Positions 19,600-28,321 of a stretch of DNA of 64,000 nt are shown piece by piece (positions within the stretch are counted from its first letter, which is position 1; the number at the start of each line of letters is the position of its first letter). The translations under genes were made by a program, and so were the position numbers. The stretch is from Bradyrhizobium ivorense. GTDB taxonomy: Bacteria; Pseudomonadota; Alphaproteobacteria; Rhizobiales; Xanthobacteraceae. The notes beneath the pieces were generated by a model. It searched no databases, had not been told where the DNA came from, and was given only the letters and a program-made list of their open reading frames with translations. The DNA lies in NCBI RefSeq assembly GCF_900696085.1, contig NZ_CAADFC020000009.1, positions 1 through 64,000 of the forward strand, in the 5' to 3' direction.

Positions 19600-19850
19600 A
19601 TTGCATCAATTAATTAATGACAGCAATTATCACAGGGATCTCCGGTGTTGTTTTTCGACAACAGCCCCTACCGAAAAGGTGCGATACTACTCCCGCAAAG
19701 CGGAGTTCAAAGTAAAAGAGCCCCTAGGGGGCATCCCGGGGGCTCTTACTTGGAAGTTTCACATGACCGCTGGTGAGGAAATAGAAGAAACGGCCTGCGA
19801 CCGACATGGCACATTCAATTGCATTAATCAATTGATTTTTTGCATGACCG
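19600..19850. promoter_or_regulatory. Porin/marR divergent control region, possible MarR sites
   Basis: Two AT-rich stretches share TTGCATnAAT (near 19600-19612 and 19815-19830), and both contain ATTAAT or CAATTG palindromic cores. MarR proteins usually bind such imperfect palindromes between divergent genes. This is pattern-based only. Confidence 0.3.
19709..19747 (-). terminator. Orphan terminator-like hairpin
   Basis: AGAGCCCC pairs with GGGGGCTCT, and on the minus strand a short T-run (CTCTTTTACTTT) follows. No minus-strand gene ends here; the hairpin resembles the porin terminator in design. Confidence 0.5.
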
Positions 19851-19967
19851 GTCTGTCTTCTGGGCTCTTTTGCGTACTTCGTGGGCAGTATAGGTAAGGC
19901 CGCTGGGTGGAGCTAATCAGCTGGGCACGCCTTATCAGCGGCGCCAAGACTTAGCGGAAAGAGCAAC

Positions 19968-20450
19968 ATGGCCGAGAAAGAACACGTCAACAGAGCCGTC
20001 GCCGACTTCATGTGGAACATTGTCGAAATTCACTCTCAGCTTGAGGAGATTCGTAAGAGCTGGGCACAGCTCCTGGGCATAAGCGAACCACAGTGGCTGA
20101 TCTTGATGGCAATCGACGAACTGGACGAAGGTCGCGGCGTTCCGGGGATTGCCGTCGCAAACAAGCTGCGAATCCATCCCGCCTTCGTTACGAACCAAAC
20201 AAAGAAGCTTGAGCACTCGGGCTTCCTCACGCGTATAACCTCGCCAGAGGACGCAAGGTTCCTACAAATCTCGCTAACCGAAAAAGCGCGCGCGGAAATC
20301 GCGAGTCTTTCAATGAAGAGGGAGGCCCTCAACTCGACGATGTTCAGCGGGCTCGACCGGGAATCGCTTGAGTACCTCAATAAGCGCCTAGCCTCTATTG
20401 CGAAGAACAGCCGCTTCGCATCTCAGAAGCTGAGCATAGGTATCATGTAG
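19968..20450 (+). CDS. MarR-family transcriptional regulator
   Basis: 160 residues, normal MarR length. A helical dimerisation start (VNRAVADFMWNIVEIHSQLEE) is followed by the winged helix: LGISEPQWLILMAIDEL, GIAVANKLRIHPAFVTNQTKKLEHSGFLTR (recognition helix) and SPEDARFLQISLTEKA (wing). MarR proteins often repress divergent catabolic or efflux genes and let go when a small aromatic or acid ligand binds. Being divergent from the porin at the head of the amidase block, it is the natural candidate regulator of that block; this link is inferred from position. Confidence 0.88.
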   Translation: MAEKEHVNRAVADFMWNIVEIHSQLEEIRKSWAQLLGISEPQWLILMAIDELDEGRGVPGIAVANKLRIHPAFVTNQTKKLEHSGFLTRITSPEDARFLQISLTEKARAEIASLSMKREALNSTMFSGLDRESLEYLNKRLASIAKNSRFASQKLSIGIM

Positions 20451-20647
20451 TGAGAGCGATGCGGGCGCCATTGCCGGCGCAACCGCAACGTTAGTTGCTG
20501 CCAGCAACGTCCTGTCGCTAAGTCGCCAGCAGCTCGGGCTATCTTCCAAGTAGCGTCTATTAGATCGGCCGTACACATACGATGAAGACCGCCCGATTGA
20601 CGCGTGCGCGCGGGCCCGGCGAGCTCTATGATGGCGTTGCGTGAAGG

Positions 20648-22300
20648 TCAGGCGGCCTGTTGACCGGCGGGCTTGCCGGCTTGGCCCAGGAGCTTCCATT
20701 CCCAGGGCAGCAGTTCGTGCAGATGCGATGTGGAAAGATCGGCGATACGGGCGAGGACGTCGGCGAGCCAGGCCTTGGGATCGACCTCGTTGAGGCGACA
20801 GGTCGTGATCATCGTCAGCATGATGGCGGCACGGTCGGCGCCACGCTGGCTACCAGCGAAGGTCCAGTTGCGCCTTCCCAAGGCGATGCCTCTCAATGCG
20901 CGCTCAGCGCAATTGTTGGTCAAGCAGATCCTGCCATCGTCGAGGAAGCGGCCGAAGTCGTCCCAGCGCCTGAGCATGTAGTTCATAGGCTTCAGGACCT
21001 CGGAGGAGCGCGAGAGGGTTTCGCGCTCGCGCAACAACCAGGCGTGCATGTCCTCGAGAAGCGGCTTGCTCTTTTCCTGGCGCACGGCGCGCCGCTCGTC
21101 GGCGTCGCGGCCGTTGATGGCGCGCTCGATCTCGAACAGCGCATCGAGGCGCCTGACCGCCTCCAGCGCGATCGGAGAGACCGGTTTGCCCTTGTTGCCT
21201 TCCCGGGCAGTTTTCTCGATGTCGGCCAGCTCGAAGAAGCCCCGTCGTGCATGGGCAAAGCAAAACGCCGGGGTGATCGGCAGCACCTTCTTCCGCGGGT
21301 CGAACAGCGGCTCGAAGCCGTTGTAGCAATCGGCTTGCAGGATACCGGCGAAGGCGGCCAGATGCTTCTGGGGATGCTCGCCTCGTCGGTCGCTCGAGGC
21401 GTAATAGACCGCCGCCGGCGGCGCGGGCCCGGCGAAGGGCCGATCGTCCCGCACATAAGTCCAGATCCGTCCGGTCGTGCACTTGCTCTTCGCCAGGATA
21501 CGGATGGTGGTGTCATCGCCATGAAGGCGCTCGGCCGCAAGCACATGGCGTTCGATCAAGTGGTAGAGCGGCATGACGGCAAAGGTGCCGTGGCCGACCT
21601 GGTCGGCCAGGGTCGACAACGACAGGTCGATCCCCTCGGCCTTGAAGCGCGCACTCTGCCGGTTGAGCGGGATATGCATGCCGAACTTGTCGAACAGGAT
21701 GGTCGCCAGCAATTGTGGGCCGATGAAGCCGCGCGGCGTGGCATGGAACGGCGCGGGCGGCTGGCTGATCTTCTCGCAATCGCGGCAGGTGAACTTCTCC
21801 CGTACCGTCTCGATCAACTTGAAGCGGCGTGGGATCTCCTCCAGCGTCTTGGTCACATCCTCGCCGATCTTCGCCAGCCGCGACCCGCCACAGCAGGCGC
21901 AGCTCGTTGGGGCCTCAATGACGACGCGCTCGCGTTCGATGTCATCCGGCCAGGGCTTGCGCACCGGCCGCTTGCGCGTGAAGGAACGGACGTTCTGCGT
22001 CTTTGCTGCTGCAGCCTGCGCGGCAAGCTCATCCTCGCTCGCCGTGGTGACGAGTTCCTCGAGCTCCAGTTCCAACTGCTCGAGCAGCCGCGCCGTGCGC
22101 TCGGAGCGCGGCCCGTACAGTTCGCGTTTGAGCTTCTCGATCCGCAGCTCAAGATGCGCGATCAGCGCCTCGTTGTCCGACAGCTCCGCCCGCACACTGG
22201 CAGCCACCGCCTCAGCATGTAGCCGCGCCTCACGCTCGGCCTGCAGCGCCGCCAGGGCACTGGCAAGGTCCGATGGAAGGTCGTCCGGCTTCGATATCAT
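20648..22300 (-). CDS. tnpC: IS66-family transposase TnpC
   Basis: 550 residues, full length. N-terminal coiled coil (ELRIEKLKRELYGPRSERTARLLEQLELEL), zinc-finger-like CACCGGSRL and CRDCEKI, DDE core with GDDTTIRILAKSK and QADCYNGFEPLF, the block TNNCAERALRGIALGRRNWTF, and an intact ending VDPKAWLADVLARIADL ... LLPWEWK. It catalyses transposition of the element. Confidence 0.93.
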   Translation of the reverse strand: MISKPDDLPSDLASALAALQAEREARLHAEAVAASVRAELSDNEALIAHLELRIEKLKRELYGPRSERTARLLEQLELELEELVTTASEDELAAQAAAAKTQNVRSFTRKRPVRKPWPDDIERERVVIEAPTSCACCGGSRLAKIGEDVTKTLEEIPRRFKLIETVREKFTCRDCEKISQPPAPFHATPRGFIGPQLLATILFDKFGMHIPLNRQSARFKAEGIDLSLSTLADQVGHGTFAVMPLYHLIERHVLAAERLHGDDTTIRILAKSKCTTGRIWTYVRDDRPFAGPAPPAAVYYASSDRRGEHPQKHLAAFAGILQADCYNGFEPLFDPRKKVLPITPAFCFAHARRGFFELADIEKTAREGNKGKPVSPIALEAVRRLDALFEIERAINGRDADERRAVRQEKSKPLLEDMHAWLLRERETLSRSSEVLKPMNYMLRRWDDFGRFLDDGRICLTNNCAERALRGIALGRRNWTFAGSQRGADRAAIMLTMITTCRLNEVDPKAWLADVLARIADLSTSHLHELLPWEWKLLGQAGKPAGQQAA

Positions 22301-22345
22301 GAAGCCAGTGAATCAGATCAAGCCGCAGATTCAAACCACAAAACG

Positions 22346-22693
22346 CTATCCGACCCGCGTTGGACGCTGGGTTTCTTGTGGGTTGCGCCAATCGATCCCG
22401 GACAACAGATAGCTCAACTGCGCCGGCGAGATCGTTACCGATTCACCGGCAACCGATGGCCAGATGAACCGGCCTCTCTCGAGCCTTTTGGTAAACAGGC
22501 ATGCTCCCTGGCCATCGTGCCAGATCACCTTCACAAGATCGCTGCGGCGACCGCGGAAGACGAACAGGTGACCGTTGAGCGGGTCTTTGTGCAGCACCTC
22601 CTGTACCTGGAGTGCCAACGACGGAAAGCCTCTGCGCATATCGGTGTAGCCTGTTGCGAGCCACACTCGCGCGCCTGTCGGAACCGGGATCAT
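22346..22693 (-). CDS. tnpB: IS66 accessory protein TnpB
   Basis: 115 residues with the family blocks [21 protein letters not shown] and [21 protein letters not shown]. It overlaps the tnpA end by four bases and is followed by tnpC, the standard IS66 arrangement. Confidence 0.93.
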   Translation of the reverse strand: MIPVPTGARVWLATGYTDMRRGFPSLALQVQEVLHKDPLNGHLFVFRGRRSDLVKVIWHDGQGACLFTKRLERGRFIWPSVAGESVTISPAQLSYLLSGIDWRNPQETQRPTRVG

Positions 22694-23091
22694 CGGCGCA
22701 CCAGGGCGTCGAGAACGCGACGCAGCGCGTCTCCATCAACGTCGCCATCGACCCGGATGCGGTGTCCGCTACCAAGGTCGATCTCGATGATGCCCTGGCC
22801 CTTCCGTCGACGCGCCGACGCCGTCGTCGATCGTACTTCGGTCACATCCCGCGCCGGCACAGACGGCCCAATCTCGACCGGCACGAACGGCGCCACGCTC
22901 GTCTCACCGTGCTCGCAAAGCTCTTTACGCCACCGGAACAGCTGGCTCACATGAAGGCCGGCCATGCGAGCCACCTCGGAAACAGTGGCTCCTGGCTCGA
23001 GTGATGCTGCAACTAGCCGTTCCTTCTCATCTCGCGACCACCGCCGCCGCCGCTCTACCGATGTGATCACCTCTGCCCGCGATATCGTCAT
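22690..23091 (-). CDS. tnpA: IS66 TnpA, helix-turn-helix protein
   Basis: 133 residues from the ATG at 23091, which has AGGAGA seven bases upstream (a longer frame opens at 23142 with no ribosome site). [20 protein letters not shown] and [19 protein letters not shown] form the helix-turn-helix. It is first gene of the element. Confidence 0.9.
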   Translation of the reverse strand: MTISRAEVITSVERRRRWSRDEKERLVAASLEPGATVSEVARMAGLHVSQLFRWRKELCEHGETSVAPFVPVEIGPSVPARDVTEVRSTTASARRRKGQGIIEIDLGSGHRIRVDGDVDGDALRRVLDALVRR

Positions 23092-23306
23092 AGCGCTTCT
23101 CCTAGGACTACCCCTAGGACCTGCAGCGCTCGCCTCCGTCAAACAAGGCGGCCGTCAGCGGAGGCGTACCTCTTAGAGGTTTGGTGGCGGTGTATAGTGC
23201 GGCAGCTTAGGGCGAGCCCAGCTATCGGCAAGTTGGCGATTCAGGCATCAAGCTCTGCACGCTATTGTTCGCTGCGCCATCTTGCTCGGGCCAAGGCGCA
23301 ATCTAT

Positions 23307-23852
23307 CTACGGTTGTGGTCCGGCATCCTCGGTCTCCGTCTTACTTTCTAGCGCAAGCGACAGTTTGAGATTGTTGCGCAACATCGCATTTGAGGGCTCT
23401 CTTTCGAGAGCTTTGCGGTATAGCCCTTGCGCCTCATGATGGTGCCCCTTCTGATCGAGGACAACACCCTTGGCATTCAGTGTGCGCAGATCGGCGGGAG
23501 CCGCCAAGAGGACATTATCGAGAACCTCAAGCGCTTCATCGGGCGATTTGCGGGCCAGCAGGACCCGCGCAAGAGGGATCGCCGCATCGACGTTGCCCGG
23601 TTGTTGCTTCAATGTATCGCGCAGAGTTTGCTCATCAGCATCCCGGCCGAGGCTGTATGGAATTCGTTCGCGCACAGCGGGATCGATCGCCTTGGCGTCA
23701 GCTAGGTCTGACAAGGGCGTCTGCCGCGATGAAAGGGCCGACCTGTCCGGATTAGCGCAGCCTGCGAGCAGAACGATAGCGAGCGAGCCCAAGCATAAGA
23801 CCGAGTGAAAAAAGCGCGCGTGTCGCCAGAGGCTTATCTCATAGGAATTCAT
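23307..23852 (-). CDS. y4yS: T3SS-associated TPR lipoprotein Y4yS
   Basis: 181 residues. A lipoprotein signal (FHSVLCLGSLAIVLLAGC, lipobox LAGC) is followed by two or three tetratricopeptide repeats, e.g. AIPLARVLLARKSPDEALEVLD and NAKGVVLDQKGHHHEAQGLYRKALE. In rhizobial T3SS loci a small TPR protein, Y4yS, is encoded directly after rhcV, which is the position here. It is probably outer-membrane or periplasmic and may assist secretin assembly, as pilotin-like TPR lipoproteins do elsewhere; that role is inferred. Last gene of the nopC-to-y4yS run. Confidence 0.8.
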   Translation of the reverse strand: MNSYEISLWRHARFFHSVLCLGSLAIVLLAGCANPDRSALSSRQTPLSDLADAKAIDPAVRERIPYSLGRDADEQTLRDTLKQQPGNVDAAIPLARVLLARKSPDEALEVLDNVLLAAPADLRTLNAKGVVLDQKGHHHEAQGLYRKALEREPSNAMLRNNLKLSLALESKTETEDAGPQP

Positions 23853-23883
23853 AGGCTATCTCACGACGAGCTGCTGTGCTCTG

Positions 23884-26001
23884 TTAGCTTGCGGCGGGAA
23901 ACAGCCCGCCACGCTCCGGGGAAGGAGCCCTTTCCTTGGCAGCTGGAAGCTTCACGGATCCAATCGGCTGGACTGTGAAATCCGAGGCGAGATCCTGATA
24001 GGACAGAACGGGCAGATCGATCCCGTTGCGGGTGAGAAAGCCGCGTACGAAGCGCCGGATATCCATCGAACCGAGAATGACGGGCTGGCTTTGACTTTGT
24101 GCGATTGTCGAATGGATCTGACGAAATTGTAAAAGCAGCTTCTCGCTCTGCCAATCGTCCAAAACGAGATATGGTCCGACAGCGGTTTCGCGCACCGAAC
24201 CGCGCACTATCTCTTCAGTCTCACGCTCGATGATAAAGGCGGCCACAACACGGTGGGCATTGGCGTAGCGAAAGCAGATCTGCCGCTTCAGCGTGCCACG
24301 AACATATTCAGTGAGCAGGACGGCGTTCTGCTCGCGTTCACTCCATTCTGCAAGGGCCTCCAGGAGGAGGCGAGTGTTGCGAATGGGTATCCCCTCATCG
24401 AGCAGACGGCGCAGGACCTCTGCGATCCGAGGAATGGTCGCCGTACGAAGCACTTCCTTCACCAGATCGGCGTACTCCTGCTCCATTCGGGCAAGCAGTT
24501 GACGAGTCTCTTGAATGCCTACCAAGCGCTGTGCGTAGCGTGTCAATGTGGAATGGAGACGTAAAGCAAGAATTTCGACCGGACGGTGGTGTCCGATCCC
24601 GGCGGCTTTGAGCGTAGCTGCATGGCGTTCTTCGATCCATACGCGAGCCGTCTCCGGATCTTGCCGAAATGGGATGCCGCTCAGTTCAATGTTCGCAATA
24701 TCATCGTTGAGCGCGAGTTGCGTCGGATCGATCACATCCCCTTCAACCGGCACGCTATCGACATCTATCCTGAACTGCGACTTAGACAGGGTCTGGTCAA
24801 TCTGGGCCGGGATACGCGGAACCGTGATTCCAAGGTCTGCCGATACCGACCTTGAAACGCGCGCGATGCTTTGTTCCAACTCGTCTTTGTCGATTGAATG
24901 TGTCAGGTTCGGCGCAAGGAATAACGCAATCGGAAGTGCTTCCGCATGAGCGGCTTGCTTCTGTGCCTGTGCTGGAGCCGGTGCCGAAGCGGCCACATTT
25001 GTTCCTGTCTTCGCGGCAGGCTTGTCGCCTTTCGCGCCGACCTTGACATAGCTTGCGGCAGCGAAGAGCACGGCCAAGATGACGAACGGGGGCAAGGGGA
25101 AGCCAGGAACGAGTCCCATTAACAACAAGACGCAGGCCGCCAGCCGAAGCGCTTGTGTGCTCGCCGTAAGTTGGCTGACAATATCGGCCCCAAGCTTGAG
25201 CTTGGAAGGCCCGTTGACCCGTGTGACGATGGTCGCGGCCGTAATCGACAGCAACAGTGCCGGAATCTGTGAAATGAGCGCATCACCTATCGTCAGCAGC
25301 GTATAGTGATGCATCGCGGCATCGAGCGACATACCCTTGGAGAGCAGGCCGATGCTGATTCCGCCCAGCATATTGATGCAGATGACGATCAGCCCGGCGA
25401 TCGCGTCGCCTTTCACGAATTTCATGGCGCCATCCATTGCACCATGAAGTTGGCTTTCTTGCTCAAGTGCCGCGCGCCGGCGGCGTGCTTCCTGTTGATC
25501 GATATGGTTGTTGCGCAGCTCCGCATCTATCGCCATCTGCTTGCCTGGAAGTGCATCGAGCGTGAAGCGCGCTGACACCTCTGCGACGCGCTCGGCGCCT
25601 TTGGCAAGGACCATGAACTGCACCATGGTCACGATCAGGAAGATGACGATTCCGACAGCGATATTCCCCGAAATGACGAAGTCGCCAAAGGTGTGGATGA
25701 TGCTGCCGGCGTCGCCCTCCGCAAGAATCAGGCGCGTTGTTGCGATGGTCAGCGCCAGACGGAAAACCGTCGAAATCAGAATGACGCCCGGCAGCGACGA
25801 AAAATCAAGCGGCGTGCTGAGATAGAGGGCAACCATCAGCAGCAATATGGCGAAGCCGAGGTTGAAGCCGATAAGCATGTCAATCACGATGATCGGGATC
25901 GGCATGATCATCATACCGATCGCCAGAAGTAGCATCAGTGCGACCATGATATCCGGATGTGCCGGTGCGCGGGCGACGAGATTTCGTAGGTGCCTGGCCA
26001 T
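23884..26001 (-). CDS. rhcV: T3SS export apparatus protein RhcV (SctV)
   Basis: 705 residues, the usual size for the LcrD/FlhA family. Eight N-terminal membrane segments include PDIMVALMLLLAIGMMIMPIP and the FHIPEP-type signature STPLDFSSLPGVILISTVFRLAL with TTRLILAEG. The C-terminal half is the cytoplasmic ring-forming domain. SctV forms the nonameric export gate that receives substrates from the ATPase and chaperones. AAGG precedes the ATG at 26001. It is preceded by two small genes and followed by y4yS. Confidence 0.95.
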   Translation of the reverse strand: MARHLRNLVARAPAHPDIMVALMLLLAIGMMIMPIPIIVIDMLIGFNLGFAILLLMVALYLSTPLDFSSLPGVILISTVFRLALTIATTRLILAEGDAGSIIHTFGDFVISGNIAVGIVIFLIVTMVQFMVLAKGAERVAEVSARFTLDALPGKQMAIDAELRNNHIDQQEARRRRAALEQESQLHGAMDGAMKFVKGDAIAGLIVICINMLGGISIGLLSKGMSLDAAMHHYTLLTIGDALISQIPALLLSITAATIVTRVNGPSKLKLGADIVSQLTASTQALRLAACVLLLMGLVPGFPLPPFVILAVLFAAASYVKVGAKGDKPAAKTGTNVAASAPAPAQAQKQAAHAEALPIALFLAPNLTHSIDKDELEQSIARVSRSVSADLGITVPRIPAQIDQTLSKSQFRIDVDSVPVEGDVIDPTQLALNDDIANIELSGIPFRQDPETARVWIEERHAATLKAAGIGHHRPVEILALRLHSTLTRYAQRLVGIQETRQLLARMEQEYADLVKEVLRTATIPRIAEVLRRLLDEGIPIRNTRLLLEALAEWSEREQNAVLLTEYVRGTLKRQICFRYANAHRVVAAFIIERETEEIVRGSVRETAVGPYLVLDDWQSEKLLLQFRQIHSTIAQSQSQPVILGSMDIRRFVRGFLTRNGIDLPVLSYQDLASDFTVQPIGSVKLPAAKERAPSPERGGLFPAAS

Positions 26002-26009
26002 GCAAAGCC

Positions 26010-26435
26010 TTATTGTTTGACCGGAGCCGAGCTGCCCCGCAAGGAAACATAGCGCTTGAAGGTGGCCTGCGCCTCTGCCATGCGGCCAGCGTGACGCAGA
26101 GCATGGCTGCGCAGCAGCAGCAATGGCAGACGCGACGATGGCTGATCATCAAGCATGTCCAGCCTGTCCAATACCGATAGCGCTTCCTCGCCGAGGCGCT
26201 CTGAGATGAGAGCATAGGCAAGGATGCGAAGCAGCTCGACGTCTTGAGAATGTTCGTGAACGACGAGCCGCAAGAGAGCCAGACTGTGTGCGCTCTGCCC
26301 GCACGCAAGGTGGACGTAGGAAAGCGCGCAGAGAAAATCGCGTTCGGGCCCAGAGATCGGAACTACCAGATCGGTTTTGGAAACATTCGACGACTGGGTA
26401 GGTGTGAAGTGCTGCACTTCGTGCGGATCTGGCAT
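26010..26435 (-). CDS. Small T3SS helical-repeat protein, SctY position
   Basis: 141 residues, mostly helical with TPR-like repeats (FLCALSYVHLACGQSAHSLALL, VELLRILAYALISERLGEEA, LLRSHALRHAGRMAEAQATF). It starts right after the preceding gene and ends nine bases before rhcV. In Ysc-type systems yscX and yscY sit immediately upstream of yscV in this order, and YscY is also a small TPR protein, so this may be the SctY counterpart. Position and fold support that; sequence identity was not tested. Confidence 0.55.
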   Translation of the reverse strand: MPDPHEVQHFTPTQSSNVSKTDLVVPISGPERDFLCALSYVHLACGQSAHSLALLRLVVHEHSQDVELLRILAYALISERLGEEALSVLDRLDMLDDQPSSRLPLLLLRSHALRHAGRMAEAQATFKRYVSLRGSSAPVKQ

Positions 26436-26437
26436 TG

Positions 26438-26974
26438 CTAGCCTTGGATCAAGCTGTTGTGATTCTGCCGGAGCAGGATTAACCGCCGCAGCTCCAGCCG
26501 CAGAAGCGCGGCCCCTTCGCCTGCCACCGAGCCCTCTGGCGCGGCTGACAGCGCATCGACCAGACGCTCAAGGAGAAGGCCGTGTTGCTCTGGACGTACA
26601 ACATGCGAATGACGCAGGCGGGGCGTGACGAAGGAGAGCAGGCTATGCGCGAGATTGGCGCCCTTCAGCCAGGCAAGTTCCGAACTCGTTTCGATCCTAC
26701 CTGCGTGCTCGGTGGCATCGGTGGGATTGATCCGCGAGATTGGATCGATTGACTTGAGCTCGAGCGCGTTATCGATCGGGCTGGCAGCCAACCGCTCCTG
26801 CGTTTCGCGCTGTTGGACAACTGACGTGTGACCCTTGCCGTTTCCATGGACCTTGTCGATGCCGATGCTGCTGGCCCGAGGTGTGGCCGGGTCGATGACA
26901 GGTGCATGATGCTCGTTGTTGATTCCCTGAAAGGCGATGCCAGGCTCTACGGACCGCTGCGGCAGCCTAGTCAT
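26438..26974 (-). CDS. T3SS protein of unknown function, SctX position
   Basis: 178 residues with a polar, low-complexity N-terminal half and a helical C-terminus (GLLLERLVDALSAAPEG, LRLELRRLILLRQNHNSLI). AAGGA lies seven bases before the ATG. It follows y4yQ and precedes the TPR gene and rhcV. By position it corresponds to yscX (sctX), an early export substrate in Ysc systems. This is inference from order; I do not recognise the sequence itself. Confidence 0.5.
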   Translation of the reverse strand: MTRLPQRSVEPGIAFQGINNEHHAPVIDPATPRASSIGIDKVHGNGKGHTSVVQQRETQERLAASPIDNALELKSIDPISRINPTDATEHAGRIETSSELAWLKGANLAHSLLSFVTPRLRHSHVVRPEQHGLLLERLVDALSAAPEGSVAGEGAALLRLELRRLILLRQNHNSLIQG

Positions 26975-27007
26975 GAAACGTTCCTTCGTTGGCCGCGGGC
27001 TAAAACT

Positions 27008-27898
27008 CTAATAAGACAAAGCCGCAAGCTGGCCATTGCGTGTCAGCAGCACATGTCCGTCGTCGATCTCCTTTACGGTCCATCCATTACTCAAGAGTGC
27101 ACCCGCGAAGTACTTTTGACCAGCAATGACCAGATAAGGGTCGTTTCCGCGCCAAACTGCCTGGACGGCAATTGCGGGGGGCGCCTTCTCCTCCTTGATG
27201 GCGACCGCGCTGACGAGCGTATAAGCACCATTGCTTTGGACATCGAACCGCTGCTGGACTTCTCGCCATTTGGCGAGCGAGGCAGGCGTAATGGTGCCAT
27301 CGGCGGTCACAACGCCCGGCCCAGAACCGACTTTGATCCCGAGTAGGCCCGCTGCGTCAACTTCCCCTTGCAGCCGTTGAGCCGCTGCGTCGGTGGCCGG
27401 AACATCAGGGGCCGCAAGTGCGATTTTGGGGCCAATGTCCGTGGCGGGGGACGAGGTGCTCAGCGTTGCGGCGCTGTCGAACTGGACAAGTGTCGTTGAA
27501 AGGGTGCCAACTGCGGCAGAGCTGATGAGGACCAAGGCGAGGGGGATAATCGGTACATGCCAGCGCCCGGTAGAGCCGGCTTGCTGAGTGCCTTCGATCG
27601 AGCAGCGAATGGACATCGCGCCCATATGGATGACGGCAGGAAGAGGGACAACAACGGTCTCATTCGGCGAAATTGGGCCGCGGCCCTCGATCGCGACATC
27701 CGCGGCAAGGGCCTCGATCTCGATCGAGCTGACATGCCAGCTGACGCGAAGATGGTGCGGTTCGAGGCCTTGCTCGATGAAGACCAAATCAGCATCGAGG
27801 CTGCTGCCGATCAAGCAGGAGCCGCTCCCCGCTTTGCCGGTCAGCCCGGAATAACACCCCGACAACACTTCGAATAGCGGGGAAGCTGGTTCATTCAC
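27008..27898 (-). CDS. y4yQ: T3SS inner-membrane ring protein Y4yQ (SctD)
   Basis: 296 residues from a GTG at 27898, which has AGGAGA five bases upstream; the frame stays open to 27961 but runs through a strong hairpin there. The N-terminal part resembles the FHA-like cytoplasmic domain of SctD proteins (CLIGSSLDADLVFIEQGL, LEPHHLRVSW). A single membrane segment follows (IIPLALVLISSAAVGTL), then a periplasmic region with ring-building-like motifs ending DDGHVLLTRNGQLAALSY. SctD forms the outer of the two inner-membrane rings around SctJ. Order nopA-y4yQ-(two genes)-rhcV agrees. Confidence 0.8.
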   Translation of the reverse strand: MNEPASPLFEVLSGCYSGLTGKAGSGSCLIGSSLDADLVFIEQGLEPHHLRVSWHVSSIEIEALAADVAIEGRGPISPNETVVVPLPAVIHMGAMSIRCSIEGTQQAGSTGRWHVPIIPLALVLISSAAVGTLSTTLVQFDSAATLSTSSPATDIGPKIALAAPDVPATDAAAQRLQGEVDAAGLLGIKVGSGPGVVTADGTITPASLAKWREVQQRFDVQSNGAYTLVSAVAIKEEKAPPAIAVQAVWRGNDPYLVIAGQKYFAGALLSNGWTVKEIDDGHVLLTRNGQLAALSY

Positions 27899-27921
27899 GA
27901 TCGTCTCCTGAATGAAGAACG

Positions 27922-27948
27922 AGACCGTACGGCAAAGCCGTACGGTCT
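27922..27948. other. Strong stem-loop between nopA and y4yQ
   Basis: A perfect 12-bp stem (AGACCGTACGGC with GCCGTACGGTCT) closes on a 3-base loop, 67 bases after the nopA stop and 24 bases before the y4yQ start. No T-run follows, so it is more likely an RNA-stabilising or processing element than a full terminator. Confidence 0.7.
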
Positions 27949-28014
27949 GTTGCGACTTCACAGATCATGCGGCCGGCAAAAGCGGGAGGATATAATTTCG
28001 TCCCGCTTCATCCG

Positions 28015-28248
28015 TTACTGCACCCGCTCGTCGGCCACTTTCTTGACGGTCGAGAGCTCTGTCGAGACGACGCGAAGTTCTACATCCCTTTCAGCAGCCT
28101 TCGTGCTGCTGGCAGTCAGGGCGGCGAGCTGCCTATTGAATGCCGCTTCTCCCGCAGCTTCAGCAGCGGCGGAACCTGCAGCTGCAGCACCAGTACCAAC
28201 TGCACCACCCGCCGTCGAGGTATGAGAAGCACCAACCTTATCAGCCAT
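28015..28248 (-). CDS. nopA: T3SS pilus/needle protein NopA
   Basis: 77 residues, small, Ala/Gly-rich and helical (AAGSAAAEAAGEAAFNRQLAAL, then STKAAERDVELRVVSTEL). Start at the ATG 28248, seven bases after AGGAGA. Size, composition and place between nopC and y4yQ identify it as NopA, the major subunit of the rhizobial T3SS surface pilus. It is exported through the channel and polymerises outside the cell. A strong stem-loop after the stop may keep its mRNA abundant. Confidence 0.82.
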   Translation of the reverse strand: MADKVGASHTSTAGGAVGTGAAAAGSAAAEAAGEAAFNRQLAALTASSTKAAERDVELRVVSTELSTVKKVADERVQ

Positions 28249-28321
28249 ATTGTTTCTCCTGTTTATTTGAAGATTGCCGCGCCTTGCGGCTCCGATTTTC
28301 CTGACGCCGCAACATGCGAGG

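Larger units (their letters stand above)
20571..23169 (-). mobile_element. Complete IS66-family element
   Basis: 2.6 kb element with tnpA, tnpB and tnpC intact. The two ends match as imperfect inverted repeats starting GTAC: GTACACATACGATGAAG at 20571 against GTACGCCTCCGCTGACG read inward from 23169, with CCGCC and TTGACG further in. No clear 8-bp target duplication is seen in the flanks. Confidence 0.85.

Noticed and set aside
20660..22222. 520-codon open frame on the plus strand opposite tnpC
   Set aside because: Exact antisense shadow of a clear IS66 transposase; composition follows the third-codon GC of tnpC and no motifs are present.
27899..27961. ATG start of y4yQ at 27961
   Set aside because: It would place a strong hairpin inside the coding start; the GTG at 27898 has a good ribosome site.
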